Shown one piece after another: positions 21,240 to 31,359 of a DNA stretch of 64,000 nucleotides (its first letter is position 1; the number at the start of each line of letters is the position of its first letter). The stretch is from contig CM035414.1 of NCBI GenBank assembly GCA_020310875.1, positions 197,693,141 through 197,757,140 on the forward strand. Reading direction: 5' to 3'. Origin of the DNA: Ceratopteris richardii. Taxonomy: Eukaryota > Streptophyta > Polypodiopsida > Polypodiales > Pteridaceae. The position numbers and the translations under genes were made by a program. The notes below the pieces were generated by a model that saw only the letters and a list, made by a program, of their open reading frames with translations, searched no databases and had not been told where the DNA came from.

Positions 21240-24200
21240 TCATTCTCTGATAGGTTGAATACCTGCCATAGCTTTCAATCTACAAAGCTTTATTCCATCA
21301 AGTGCCTTCGTCATCATATCTGCTACTTGCTTTTCAGTCGGAACAAAAGAAATGTCAATCTCCTTTGCCATGAGCTTCTCCCTGATGAAGTGATAATGGA
21401 CTTCTATGTGCTTGGTTCTCGCATGGAAAATAGGATTTGCCGCTAGATGCATGGAACTTACATTATCTCCAAATATGTGAGGTTTGGAACTCACAAGTCC
21501 CAAATCTGTATACAATGCTTTTAACCATATTGCCTCTTGCGTTGCTATGGTCAAGCCTCTGTACTCTGCTTCATTTGAGGATAAAGCAACTGTTGGTTGC
21601 TTCTTGGAACTCCATGACACTAGCTTTGAACCTGCAAATGCTAAGTAACCAGATGTACCTTTTCTATCATCCTTAGCTCCCACCCAATCTGCATCTGAGT
21701 AGATTTTGATATCCAAATCTGAAGAGTAAGGATAGAATATACCTTCGTTGATTGTACCTTTGAGATACTTAAGTACTCTCTTAGCCGCATCCATGTGTGG
21801 TCTTCTTGGTCAGTGTATGAACTGACTAAGCACTCCCATACTATATGAGATGTTTGCCCTTGTGTGAGTAGCATATATCAAGCTACCTACCAAGCTTTGA
21901 TACTCTTTAATGTCTTCAATTTTCTCACCTTCATAAACACTAAGTTTATGATTCATCTCCAAAGGTGAACCTACAGGTTTAGTGTTCTCCATTTTGAACT
22001 TGAGAAGAAGATCCTGAATGTATCTTCTTTGAGTCAAATACATTCCTTCATCTGTGTATATCACCTGCATACCTAGGAAATATGTGAGCTCACCTAGGTC
22101 ACTGATTTTGAACTCCTCTTGCATGTGTCTCCTGATCCTTTGAATGCCATTTAGATCATCACCTGTCACAATAATATCATCTACATATACACATAGATAG
22201 ATAACCTCATTGTGATCCCTTTTGATGAATAGAGAAGGATCTGAGCTGCTAGATTTGAACTCTTGATCTTGAAGATATGTAACCAACCTATAATTCCAAG
22301 CTCTAGGAGCTTGTTTCAATCCATACAATGCTTTCTTAAGTCTGCAAACATAAGATGGATGATTAGGGTTTTCAAAACCTGGTGGTTGTGACATGTATAC
22401 CTCTTCACTTATCCAACCATTTAAGAATGCATTTTTCACATCAAGTTGGAGGAGTCTCCAATTCCTTGTAGCAGCTACACTTATCAATGTCCTGATTGTA
22501 GTCATCTTTGCAACTCGTGAGAATGTTTCCTCATAGTCTATACCATGAGTTTGTGAGCATCCTTTGGCAACTAATCTTGCCTTGTACCTGCAAAGTGATC
22601 CATCTGAATTTCTTTTAACTTTATATACCCATCTGCAACCAATTACCTTTTGATTCGGCGACATTGGAACCAAATTCTAAGTGTCCATTTCCTTTAATGA
22701 ATCTATCTCTTCGTTCATGGCCTTTTCCCAATTAGGGTTTCCCTTTGCCTCTTCATAGGTTGAGGGTTCCTCTGAAATAGAGTCTTTTGCCAAGTAGATT
22801 GAGTGCTTTGTAACAAATGTGGAATCATATCCATACCTTTCTAGTTGTTTCTTCTCTCTTGCTGATCTTCTTGGTGCTTGTTTTGAGCATTCTCTAACCT
22901 CTTGCATCTTTGCTTTGCCTCTTGACTTCCATAGCTTGTAATCCCTTTCTCTTTCATCTTGGTCATCGTCTGTATCACTTCTTGGATCCTGGACCTGTGT
23001 ATCATGCTTGCTTCCTAATTGATGAAAGTCATAATCAAGATCATATGGTAGTGTTACCTTTTGTTTATCTTCATCATACCAAGACCTGTGTTCTTCAAAC
23101 ACAACATCTCTACTTGTAGTTAATTGCTTGGTTGAAGGATTGAAGAACCTGTAACCCATCTGAGTTGAATCATATCCAATAAACACTGCCTTTGTTGCCC
23201 TTTCATCTAGCTTACCTCTTATTTGTGATGGTACATGAACATAAGCTAAACAACCAAAAACATTGCAATGTCCAAGACTAGGTTTTCTTCCATGCCATGC
23301 TTCATAAGGAGTCATACCTTGAAGTGATTTGGATGGTAGTTGATTGACAAGGTACACTGCAGTTGAAATAGCTTTTGCCCAAAGATAATGTGGCAACTTC
23401 TTCTCTTCAAGCATTGTTCGGGCTGATCCAACCAATGTCTTGTTTCTCCTCTCTGCAATTCCATTTAGTTGAGGAGAGTACCTAGTAGTCACTTCCCTTT
23501 TGATACCTTTATCCTGCAAGAACTCATCAAACTCTTTGGAGAAGTATTCTCCCCCTCCATCAGATCTGAGCTTCTTTAGTGATCTACCTGTATGATTCTC
23601 CACATGTGCAAGATACTTCTTGAAGCAATCAAACACTTCATTCTTACTCTTGATAAAGTATAGAACAGTCCACCTACTATGGTCGTAAATAAATGAGACA
23701 TAATACCTTGATCGTGCCAATGAAGGTTGTCTTTGTGCCTTCCCAATCTGACATGCATCACACTTGTTGATCATGTGTTGCTTTGATATGTTTGGCAGTC
23801 CTAGAACACTTTGATCCCTGCATATATCCTTCAAGGTTCTTTCATTCACATGAGCAAGTCTCTTATGCCACACTTCAAGCTCACTTAGGGTTTGAGACCC
23901 AGAGTTGAATAGAGCTATGTTCTTGGTATCTCCTACTTCAAAAGTAAAGAGCCTACCATGCTTCTCACCTCGGGCTATCTTCTTGAAGCCTTGACATGGA
24001 TCTTCCACAAAAGCTCCATGTTGGGTGAACCTAACTTGCAAGCCTTTTCCAACTATTTGGCCTACACTTATTAGGTTTTTAGTGATAGTGGGTACATAGA
24101 GAACCTTACTCAGAATGTTTGTCCTGCCATTGGAAGCTTTGACATTACCAATCTTCTCCACATTGTGCTTCGTGTCATCCCCTGTTTGCACTTCATGTCT

Positions 24201-25325
24201 ATGCTTTGGACTTTCCAAATAAGATAGAAGAGCAATGTTGCCTGCAACATGATTCGAGCATCCTGAATCTATGTAGAACAAATGATCATCTTCTTTACCT
24301 TCTTTGTGGCTTAGATTCATAAGAAGTAATGATTCCTCATGTGGTTGATCTTTTGAATAATTGTTGTAGTCCCTTCTATTATAGCTTCTATTGTTATTGT
24401 TGAAGTTGTGTCCACCTCTGCCTCTATTGCCGCCATATCCACCTCTTCCACTTCCTTTCTGGGTCTTCCCATTGAACCAGCAATTCTGAGTGGTGTGGTT
24501 GGTCTTATCGCATATGGCACAAGGTTGAACATTCTGACCTTTGGCTTTGTCTTGCTTTGGTCCTTTCTTCTTCCCTTTCCACTTGCTCTTGCTTGCGAAG
24601 TTGGCTTGGGAAGTCTCTTCTTCATCTTCTTCCTTCTTCTTGCCTTTCCGCTTCTTATCCTTCTTATCTGCATATAGAGCACTAGTTGAATTACCATTAT
24701 AAGAGTTACCTTCCTTTATGCTATTGTTGGCTTCTTGATTGAAGAGTTTTCCAAGAAAAATGTTGAAGTCTAGAGTCTGCACATCCATGATGAGATCGTA
24801 AGCCGTCGTGAAGGATTGCCATTGCTTATCACTTCGAATGTCGTTGAGAATTTGCCTCATGATGACCTCTTCTTCAATCACCTCTCTAATGGATGCTAAC
24901 TGATCCGCAACCTCCTTGACTTCGGTAACAAATTCTGTAATGGTTTGCTTAGGTGTCTTCTTCATTTGGTTGAACTCGTTCCAAAGATGATTCTTTCTTG
25001 CTTTGGTACTAGCAGAAAAGAAAGTCTCCAGGGCATCCCAAGTCTCTTGAGATGTCTTGCATCCTCTAATATGTGGTAATAGAAAGTCAGAGAAAGAGTT
25101 TAGTATATACGACCTTGCTTGAGCATCCCTTGCACACCAAAGTGTGAGCTCATCTGTCTCCTCTTGTGTAGGTCCTCCTTTGGATCTTGGAATAGGCATA
25201 GCTTCATCACCTGCTACAATTCCATAAAGATTTCTACCTTGCAAATAGGCCTCCATTCTGATTTGCCAAGCCGCGTAGTTTTGTCGATCAAGCTTCTCCA
25301 TCATTGAGGGAAAGCCGTCACCCAT
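21240..25325 (-). pseudogene. Copia gag-pol polyprotein with two in-frame stops
   Basis: One frame of 1361 codons from ATG 25325 (MGDGFPSMMEKLDRQNY; the open frame continues upstream into the LTR, but this ATG follows the primer site and matches the other copies) to 21240. The gag helical core is at residues 15-200, the CCHC knuckle C270-C273-H278-C283, and protease FYIDSGCSNH has Asp354. The HHCC pre-integrase (WHKRLAHVNERT), integrase with RSDGGGEYF and NGIAERRNK, RT with YVDD, and RNase H with SDADWVG and SSNEAEY follow. A TAG at 22677-22679 lies between integrase and RT, and a TGA at 21810-21812 between RT and RNase H. Compared with 7500-7585, 26 integrase codons, including the segment holding the first catalytic Asp, are missing after GKAQRQP. 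Confidence 0.95.
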
Positions 25326-25334
25326 CTTGAAATA

Positions 25335-25346
25335 GCTCTGATACCA
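25335..25346 (-). other. Primer-binding site (initiator-Met tRNA)
   Basis: TGGTATCAGAGC on the minus strand, one base inside the 5' LTR. This is the standard minus-strand priming site of plant copia elements. Confidence 0.93.
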
Positions 25347-25347
25347 C

Positions 25348-26427
25348 TGAAAGAAACTTGGAGAAGCTTGTCGAAGGTAGAAAAGTGTGTTTCGAAGCAA
25401 TGAAGTTTGGTGAAGCCAACCGGCACAAGACCAGACCTTGAGCTTATGGAGACTCAAATACCCTTATAGGCATGCTATAAGTGCAAAGAAACACACTATG
25501 TACCTTGGAGCATCAAGGAGAATGAGCCGATACAAAACAGATAGGTTCGCGGGTCGAATAGCTCAAAAAACTTACTATCTATGGAAGAGACAATGAACTT
25601 CAAATGCCCATAGCGACTAGTGTGATTACAATTAGAAAAAATCCTTTTATGGGAGTGATACACATAGGGCTGAGTGTATGTAACGCACAAAAGTACAAGG
25701 AATAAGCAAAATATGCTATAGGAATGAATGCGACATTCACTGGTGGTACTTCCTATTTTTCAGGAATACATAGAGATTGACCCCGAGGCAGAAAACCTGA
25801 GATTTCTCCAAATCTGCTGAATTAAATGCTTTCAAAATTTACAGGCATAAACTAGACACTAATAACTTTCCAATGAGTCCTCTTGCTTTCAATTTAGAGC
25901 TGTGAGGAGAGAGCAGCAGCCTCTGCAAGATTACTGTTGGCGAAGAAGATGATGCAGAAAATTGAAGGAGCAAGACAATGATGGTCACAAGTGTATGTAT
26001 ATTGCTTCCATGTATAATACAAATGATTTCAACTCCTTATATAGCCTCTAGGAGTGTTCCACAACTTTAACAACTTCAATTTGAATTCAAATGAAGGTGG
26101 GAATGGTTGTTGGAGGGAATCAATTCACTTCCCTACAATCTAGGAAAAGTGAAGATCTTGATTGATCTACTTTTAGGTGATTTGATTTGCTTGATTCAAT
26201 GCAACTTCAACCACCACAAATTCGTGGGATTTGGGCTCTATATTTGTACCTTTACATGTGTAAAACTCAAGGCTTTTACAATGGTAAATGAGCCATCAAA
26301 ATATTCTCAAAAAAGACAATAAATGAGCATATGAAAAAGAACTCTCCAACGGGTATTCTTTCGACGCGATAGCCTTTGATGTAGATCAAATCCACCTCAA
26401 GCATAGTGTAAGCTTGATGTTCCAACA
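25348..26427 (-). repeat. 5' LTR of the nearly complete copia
   Basis: 1080 bp from TGTTGGAACATC to TTCTTTCA on the minus strand, with regular TG...CA ends. The probable core promoter is the TATA box in GGCTATATAAGGAG (26046-26033), in the position expected for an LTR promoter. Confidence 0.95.
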
Positions 26428-26432
26428 ATATA

Positions 26433-26917
26433 GAGGGTGATTGGGTTGGATCCAAGGACGATACACAAAGGACAAGTGGTTATGCAATGATGCGTGACAA
26501 GGAAGTCATATCTTGGATGGCAAAGAAGCAAGAAACCACAATTGCCATTTGATCCACTCAAGCTGAATATAGGGCATTAGCTCAAATGACTTGTGAGACT
26601 ATGTGGCTCAAGAAGCTAATTTTTTACTTAAATGTACACGTTGATCAAGTTCCAATCATGTGGAACAATATCAATAGTGTGTACCTATCAGTGAATCCCA
26701 TGTTCCATGCTAGAAGAAAACATGTAGAGGTACACCATCATTACATCAAAGAAAAGTTTCTGGCTAAATGAGTTCAAGTGCAACATAAAAGTACCAACGC
26801 CCGATGCGTTGACATTTTCACCAAAGTTTTGGAGTCAATGAGGTTAGCAAAGTTCAAAAATGGCATTGGACTGTTTGAGCTAGGATGAAGTATTCAAACT
26901 TGAAACTTGAGGGGGAG
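26433..26917 (+). pseudogene. Copia family 2 copy A: RNase H and polypurine tract (right half)
   Basis: Resumes exactly where 20120 broke off: GDWVGSKDDTQRTSGYAM-like sequence near 26440, then TCETMWLKKLIFYLNVHVDQ and SVNPMFHARRKHVEVHHHYI (about 26590-26750). Stops are present. The polypurine tract CTTGAGGGGGAG ends at 26917 and a TGTCTAAATAAAA sequence starts at 26918 as a putative LTR start. Confidence 0.9.
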
Positions 26918-27126
26918 TGTCTAAATAAAATCTTTAATCTTAGACCAATTTGGACCATGAGAAGAAATCATTCATGCACGAGAAATTAGAAATCAAATTT
27001 GAATTTGAATCCTTCACTCAACAACCAAAATTTGAATCACACTAGGTGTGAGTAATTACATGTAACCTAGGAAAAGTTATTCCTAACTTATAGGGAATCT
27101 CTCCATCTCTATATCTCCACACACCA
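26918..27126 (+). repeat. Putative LTR fragment after copy A
   Basis: About 210 bp beginning TGTCTAAATAAAATC after the polypurine tract. Homologous segments follow the polypurine tracts of copy B (29330) and copy C (56967, minus). It passes without an obvious boundary into gag sequence on the opposite strand. Confidence 0.55.
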
Positions 27127-27737
27127 GCTTCAAATTTGACAGATCCTCCACATGTGTGTGCTCCTAGATAGTTTGAAAGCAAGTTAGTAGGCTGCTGCAC
27201 TAAGCTTGCCCCATGGTTGCTTGTGTGATTACAAGTTTCATAATTATTTCTCAATTTGTTCCATGCTTCACAGTGCTTGGTAGTGTGCTGAATGATTTAG
27301 AACACTATCAAGAGTACTTGTAACTAGAGAACATAGTGCAATTCTATTTTTATACTTAAAAGCACATAGAAGATTTGCATTAGGAGGAATCGTTTGACTC
27401 AGATTATTTGGATCACATGTTTGTTGAGGCTCATGATGACTCCCATGAATAGTCTCCAATAGTTCATATGAATCAAGGATAGAAGTGATATGAAAATTCC
27501 ACAACATGTAGTTGTGCCATAAAGTTTACCTTGCGTGAAGGTTGATGGTAATATTCGCAACATTGGGATAACCTATATCATTGCTTCTCCTATCTTTACT
27601 CCACCTAGTGTTGTTGAGGAACCACCTTGAGTCCTAGTTGTAGACAATGAGGCACCACTTGATATTCTCTCTCTTTTTCTACTGAAACCTTTGCAACCTC
27701 TAAAATTTTTCTTGAGGACCACCTAGGGTCTGTTTAT
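27042..27737 (-). pseudogene. Copia family 2 gag in inverted orientation (copy A)
   Basis: On the minus strand, after the primer-binding site, the sequence has basic residues, then ILDSYELLETIHGSHHEPQQ, ALCSLVTSTLDSVLNHSAHY and LRNNYETCNHTSNHGASLV. This is the copia gag pattern of an alternating helical core ending in an AWxxLRxxY-type segment. The same arrangement recurs at 29455-30150 and in reverse at 56150-56840. It faces the RNase H of the same copy head to head, so it cannot form a normal gag-pol gene. Confidence 0.75.
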
Positions 27738-27748
27738 CTCTGATACTA

Positions 27749-28078
27749 TGTAAGAAAGTAACAACATAGAGGAATAGACGGTTAGAAATATTTGAGAGAA
27801 AAATAGAGACAAAGGTGGATGGAGATTGAGAGATAGAGAACTCAATTTTTCATACTACGAAGAGGAATGTAGTCTCAATAAAGGTGCTATCCACCCATGT
27901 GCTCCCAATGTTGAGCTTAGATGGTGATCTCTACATACTTTAGATGAAGTTCTTACTAGTGCACAATGCTCTATAGAGGTCAAGATGGCACATCCTTATA
28001 TAAGGTTTACAAGGAAATTACGTATAGACAAACATAGTGGGGAGATATGAAATATTCATCAAAATATATAATTAGACA
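27749..28078 (-). repeat. Copia family 2 LTR, inverted (copy A)
   Basis: About 330 bp on the minus strand, from TGTCTAATTATATATTTTG to CTTTCTTACA (TG...CA), with a TATA-like CTTATATAAGG (28003-27993). TAGTATCAGAG, a mutated initiator-Met primer site, follows directly at 27748-27738. Confidence 0.8.
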
Positions 28079-28084
28079 ATATCC

Positions 28085-28335
28085 TCATGACCCCACAAAA
28101 GGGGGCAAGCTCCCTCTACAACAGTCTAATTAAGATTCTATGGAGAGATGACATGGAAGAAAAAGAATTTTATTTTTCCTTTGAATGGCAGCCCAAAGGA
28201 TCAAAAGTTTATTCCCTACGAAAACTTAAGGCTAGGCTCACAAAGATTATCTATTACCACCAATGGCCACCCATCAAACTCATCTAATTTGGAAGTTAGG
28301 GTTCCACAAATGTCCTTGGTCTCACAGTGGCTTCA
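28085..28335 (+). repeat. Shared flank next to the family 2 LTR
   Basis: Repeated at 30470-30720 and, inverted, at 55557-55806. The open stretch reads MTPQKGASSLYNSLIKILWR and so on, but no family is recognised. At 28335 it jumps into RT sequence of copy B, marking the junction of a tandem duplication. Confidence 0.7.
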
Positions 28336-29329
28336 CAGCAAGTATGTGTGGATTGTGTAATCAATTGTGGATACAATCAAAGCAAAGCGTATCCATCATT
28401 GTTTTACAAGAAGGACGGTGAGCTATCTATATAGTTGCCTCTATCTATAGTCTTGTATATCTAAGGTACTTTCTATGTATTAAAGTAATATAAAAAAAAT
28501 GGCATGTCTTATATGTAGAGGAAGTACATTTTGGATGTTCTGAAGAAGTTTGGACTTAGAGGATGTAAACCATTGAGAAATCCTATGAAGGTGAATATAA
28601 GATCAACTTTAATGAAAGGTAATCAAGTGCAAGATCCACTTATATATAGGTCTATGGTTGGATCATTAAACTATGCCAGTATTCATAGAACAAATCTAGC
28701 ATATATAGTCGGTGTGCTTTCTCAACTCATGCACACACCTAGAGTTCCACATTTACTTGAAACAAAGAGAGTACTCAGATATCTAAATCTAACACCCAAT
28801 GAAGGTCTATTTTATCCTTTTTAAGATGAACCATAAGTAAAAGACTATGCAGATGGTGATTGGGTTGGATCCAAGGACGATAGACGAAGGAAAAGTGGCT
28901 ATGCAGTGATGCTTGACAAGGAACTTGGATGGCAAAGAAGCAACAAGCGACAATTGCCATTTGATCCACTCAAACTGAATATAGGGCATTAGCTCAAATG
29001 ACTTGTGAAATTATGTCGCTCAAGCAGCTAATTTTTGAGTTAAACGTATAGGTTGATCAAGTTCCAATCATGTGGAACAATATCAGTAGTGTGTACCTAT
29101 CAGCGAATCCCATGTTCCATGCTAGAAGAAAACACATAGAGGTACACCATCATTACCTTAAAGAAAAGTTTCTGGCTAAATGAGTTCAAGTGCAACATAA
29201 AAGTACCAACGCTCAATGTGTTTACATTTTCAACAAAGTTTTGGAGTCAATGAGGTTAGCAAAGTTCAAAAATGGCATTGGACTATTTGAGCTAGGATGA
29301 AGTTTTCAAGCTTGAAGCTTGAGGCGGAG
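28336..29329 (+). pseudogene. Copia family 2 copy B: RT and RNase H
   Basis: Starts within RT (SLFYKKDGELSI near 28390), lacks the segment with the YVDD box that copy A has around 19660, and continues with the connection domain (GLRGCKPLRNPMKVNIRSTL at 28546) and RNase H (SANPMFHARRKHIEVHHHYL near 29105). There are several stops. The polypurine tract reads GAGGCGGAG (29321-29329). Unlike copy A, no family 1 insertion is present at the equivalent site (around 28846). Confidence 0.9.
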
Positions 29330-30161
29330 TGTTTACATAAAAGCTTCAACCTTAGACTAATTTGGACCATGAGAAGAAATCATTTATGCACGACAAATCA
29401 GAAATCAAATTTCAATTTGAATTCTTCCCTTAACAACCAAAATTTGAATCACACTAGGTGTGCGTAATTGCCTATAACCTAGGAAAAGTATTTCCTAACT
29501 TATAGGGAATATTTCCATCTCTATATCTCCACACGCTCAGCTTCAAATTGGACAGATCCTCCACATGTGTGTGTTCCAAGATACTTTGAAAGCAAGTTAG
29601 TAGGCCGCTGCGCTAAGCTTGCCCCATGGTTGCTTGTGTGATTACAAGTGTCATAATTATTTCTAAATATGTTCCATGCTTCACATGCCTTGGTAGTGTG
29701 CTGAATGATTTAGAACACTATTAAGAGTACTTGTAACTAGAGAACATAGTGCAATTCTCTTTTTATATTTAAAAGCACATAGAATATTTGCATTAGGAGG
29801 AATCGTTTGACTCAGATTATTTGGATCACTTGTTTGTTGAGGCTCATGATGACTCCCATGAATAGTCTCCAATAGTTCATATGAATCAAGGATATAAGTG
29901 ATATGAAAATTCCACAACATGTAGTTGTGCCATAGCGTTTACCTTTCGTGACGGTTGATGGTCATATTTGCAACATTGGCATAACCTGTATCATTGCTTC
30001 TCCTATCTCTACTCCACCTAGTCTTGTTGAGGAACCACCTTGAGTCCTAGTTGTAGACAATGAGGCACCACTTGATATTTTCTCTCTTTTTCTACTGAAA
30101 CCTCTACAACCTCTACAATTTTGCTTCAGCACCACATAGGTTCTGCTTAACTCTGATACTA
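29330..30161 (-). pseudogene. Inverted gag region of copy B
   Basis: Same head-to-head layout as in copy A. After about 200 bp of LTR-like sequence, gag appears on the minus strand: YELLETIHGSHHEPQQTSDP and ALCSLVTSTLNSVLNHSAHY at about 29890-29690, then the region near the primer site with an ISSGASLSTTRTQGG-type start at about 30080. The primer site is CTCTGATACTA on the plus strand (30151-30161). It has stops and cannot function. Confidence 0.75.
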
Positions 30162-30461
30162 TGTAAGAAAGTAAGAACATAGTGGAATAGACGATTAGAA
30201 AGATTTGAGACAAAGATACAGAACTCAATTTTTCATACTACCCAGAGGAATGTAGTTTCAATGAAGGTGCTATCCACCCATGTGCTCCCAATGTGGAGCT
30301 TAGATGGTGATCTCTACAGACTTTAGATGAAGTTCTTACTAGTGCACAATGCTCTATAGAGGTCAAGATGGGACATCCTTATATAACGTTTACAGGGGGA
30401 TTACATACAGACAAACATAGTGGGGAGATATGAAATATTCATCAAAATATATAATAAGACA
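30162..30461 (-). repeat. Copia family 2 LTR, inverted (copy B)
   Basis: About 300 bp with the same ends as in copy A and a deletion of about 30 bp near its 3' end on the minus strand. The probable TATA segment is CGTTATATAAGG (30389-30378). Confidence 0.78.
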
Positions 30462-30469
30462 ATATCCTC

Positions 30470-31140
30470 ATGACCCCACAAAAGGGGGCAAGCTCCCTCT
30501 ACAACCGTCCCATTAAGATTCTATGGAGAGATGACATGGAAGCAAAAGAATTTCATTTTTCCTTTGAATGGCAGCCCAAAGGATCAAAAGTTTATTCCCT
30601 ACCTAAACTTAAGGGTAGGCCTACAAAGATTATCTATTACCACCAATGGCCACCCCTTAAAATCGTCTAACTTGGAAGTTAGGGTTCCACAAATGTCCTT
30701 GCTCTCATAGTGGCTTCTCCTCATAATTGGATCCTTACAACTTAGAGTACCATGGAACATTTGTGGTCACTTGAGGCAGGGGTATTTAGTATATCTAACA
30801 TAAGTATCTTCAAATCTTCAATTAATCTATGGTTATCAACCATTCTTATTGCTTTCTTACTTTATCCCATTGTTTTTTATGCTTTATCTATCATTAGTCT
30901 TTTGGATTATTCTCCTTTGTTTAGGTCAATTCATAATTCTTTTCTTCTTTAAAACTATATTTGCGCCATATTTTGCTAACAATATTCTTATAATTTCTTT
31001 ATCTTGTGTGCCAATTCTATTGCCATAAATTAGTCCTTGATCTCATCCTTGGTGACTCTCTTAATGTCCTATACATCATGTAATATACTCCCTAATGTGT
31101 CCTCCCTATCAATTCTTTTATTCTTTCCTTCGTGCAAACT
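30470..31140 (+). other. Non-coding part of the arm, unidentified
   Basis: Contains the shared flank and a hydrophobic open stretch (MEHLWSLEAGVFSISNISIF and on, 30752-30952) that also exists in the right arm but is frameshifted between the two. There is no recognisable gene. It may be part of an unidentified element. Confidence 0.4.
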
Positions 31141-31159
31141 TTATTTGCATCAAATGGTG

Positions 31160-31350
31160 TTAAAGCCTACTCTCCCGGACTTGAATTAATTAAAAGAAAA
31201 GTACAAGAGAAGGGGACTAGTGCCCATGGGATCCCCCAAATCCCATAGAGCACGGTAGCTTTTACAAAGTTTAGACGGCATTACACAAAGGGTAAATCAC
31301 CCTCACATCACCCATATGTGGGACCCACATGGGATTATGCTCTTGGTGGA
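31160..31350 (-). mobile_element. Short LINE 3' end (left arm)
   Basis: Matches the LINE terminus at 48800-48990: CTACTCTCCCGGACTTGAATT at about 31167, GGACTAGTGCCCATGGGATC, and GGTAAATCACCCTCACATCA at about 31289. It is duplicated at about 54890-55050 in the right arm, so it predates the inverted duplication. Confidence 0.85.
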
Positions 31351-31359
31351 TCTCGTAAT

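Larger units (their letters stand above)
20126..26427 (-). mobile_element. Nearly complete Ty1/copia family 1 retrotransposon
   Basis: Two LTRs of about 1.08 kb (20126-21207 and 25348-26427) flank one gag-pol frame. ATATA is duplicated on each side (20121-20125 and 26428-26432), and removal rejoins the RNase H of a family 2 copia. The primer-binding site TGGTATCAGAGC (25346-25335) matches initiator-Met tRNA, and the polypurine tract lies at 21220-21208. The LTRs differ at roughly 5% of the first 130 bp compared by eye, so the insertion is not recent. The domain order gag-PR-INT-RT-RH is that of Ty1/copia. It is the best preserved member of the family in the window, yet disabled by two stops and an integrase deletion. 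Confidence 0.97.

Noticed and set aside
30752..30952. A hydrophobic frame MEHLWSLEAGV present in both arms
   Set aside because: Its conservation is explained by the inverted duplication. The frame is shifted between the arms near its middle, so there is no sign of selection.
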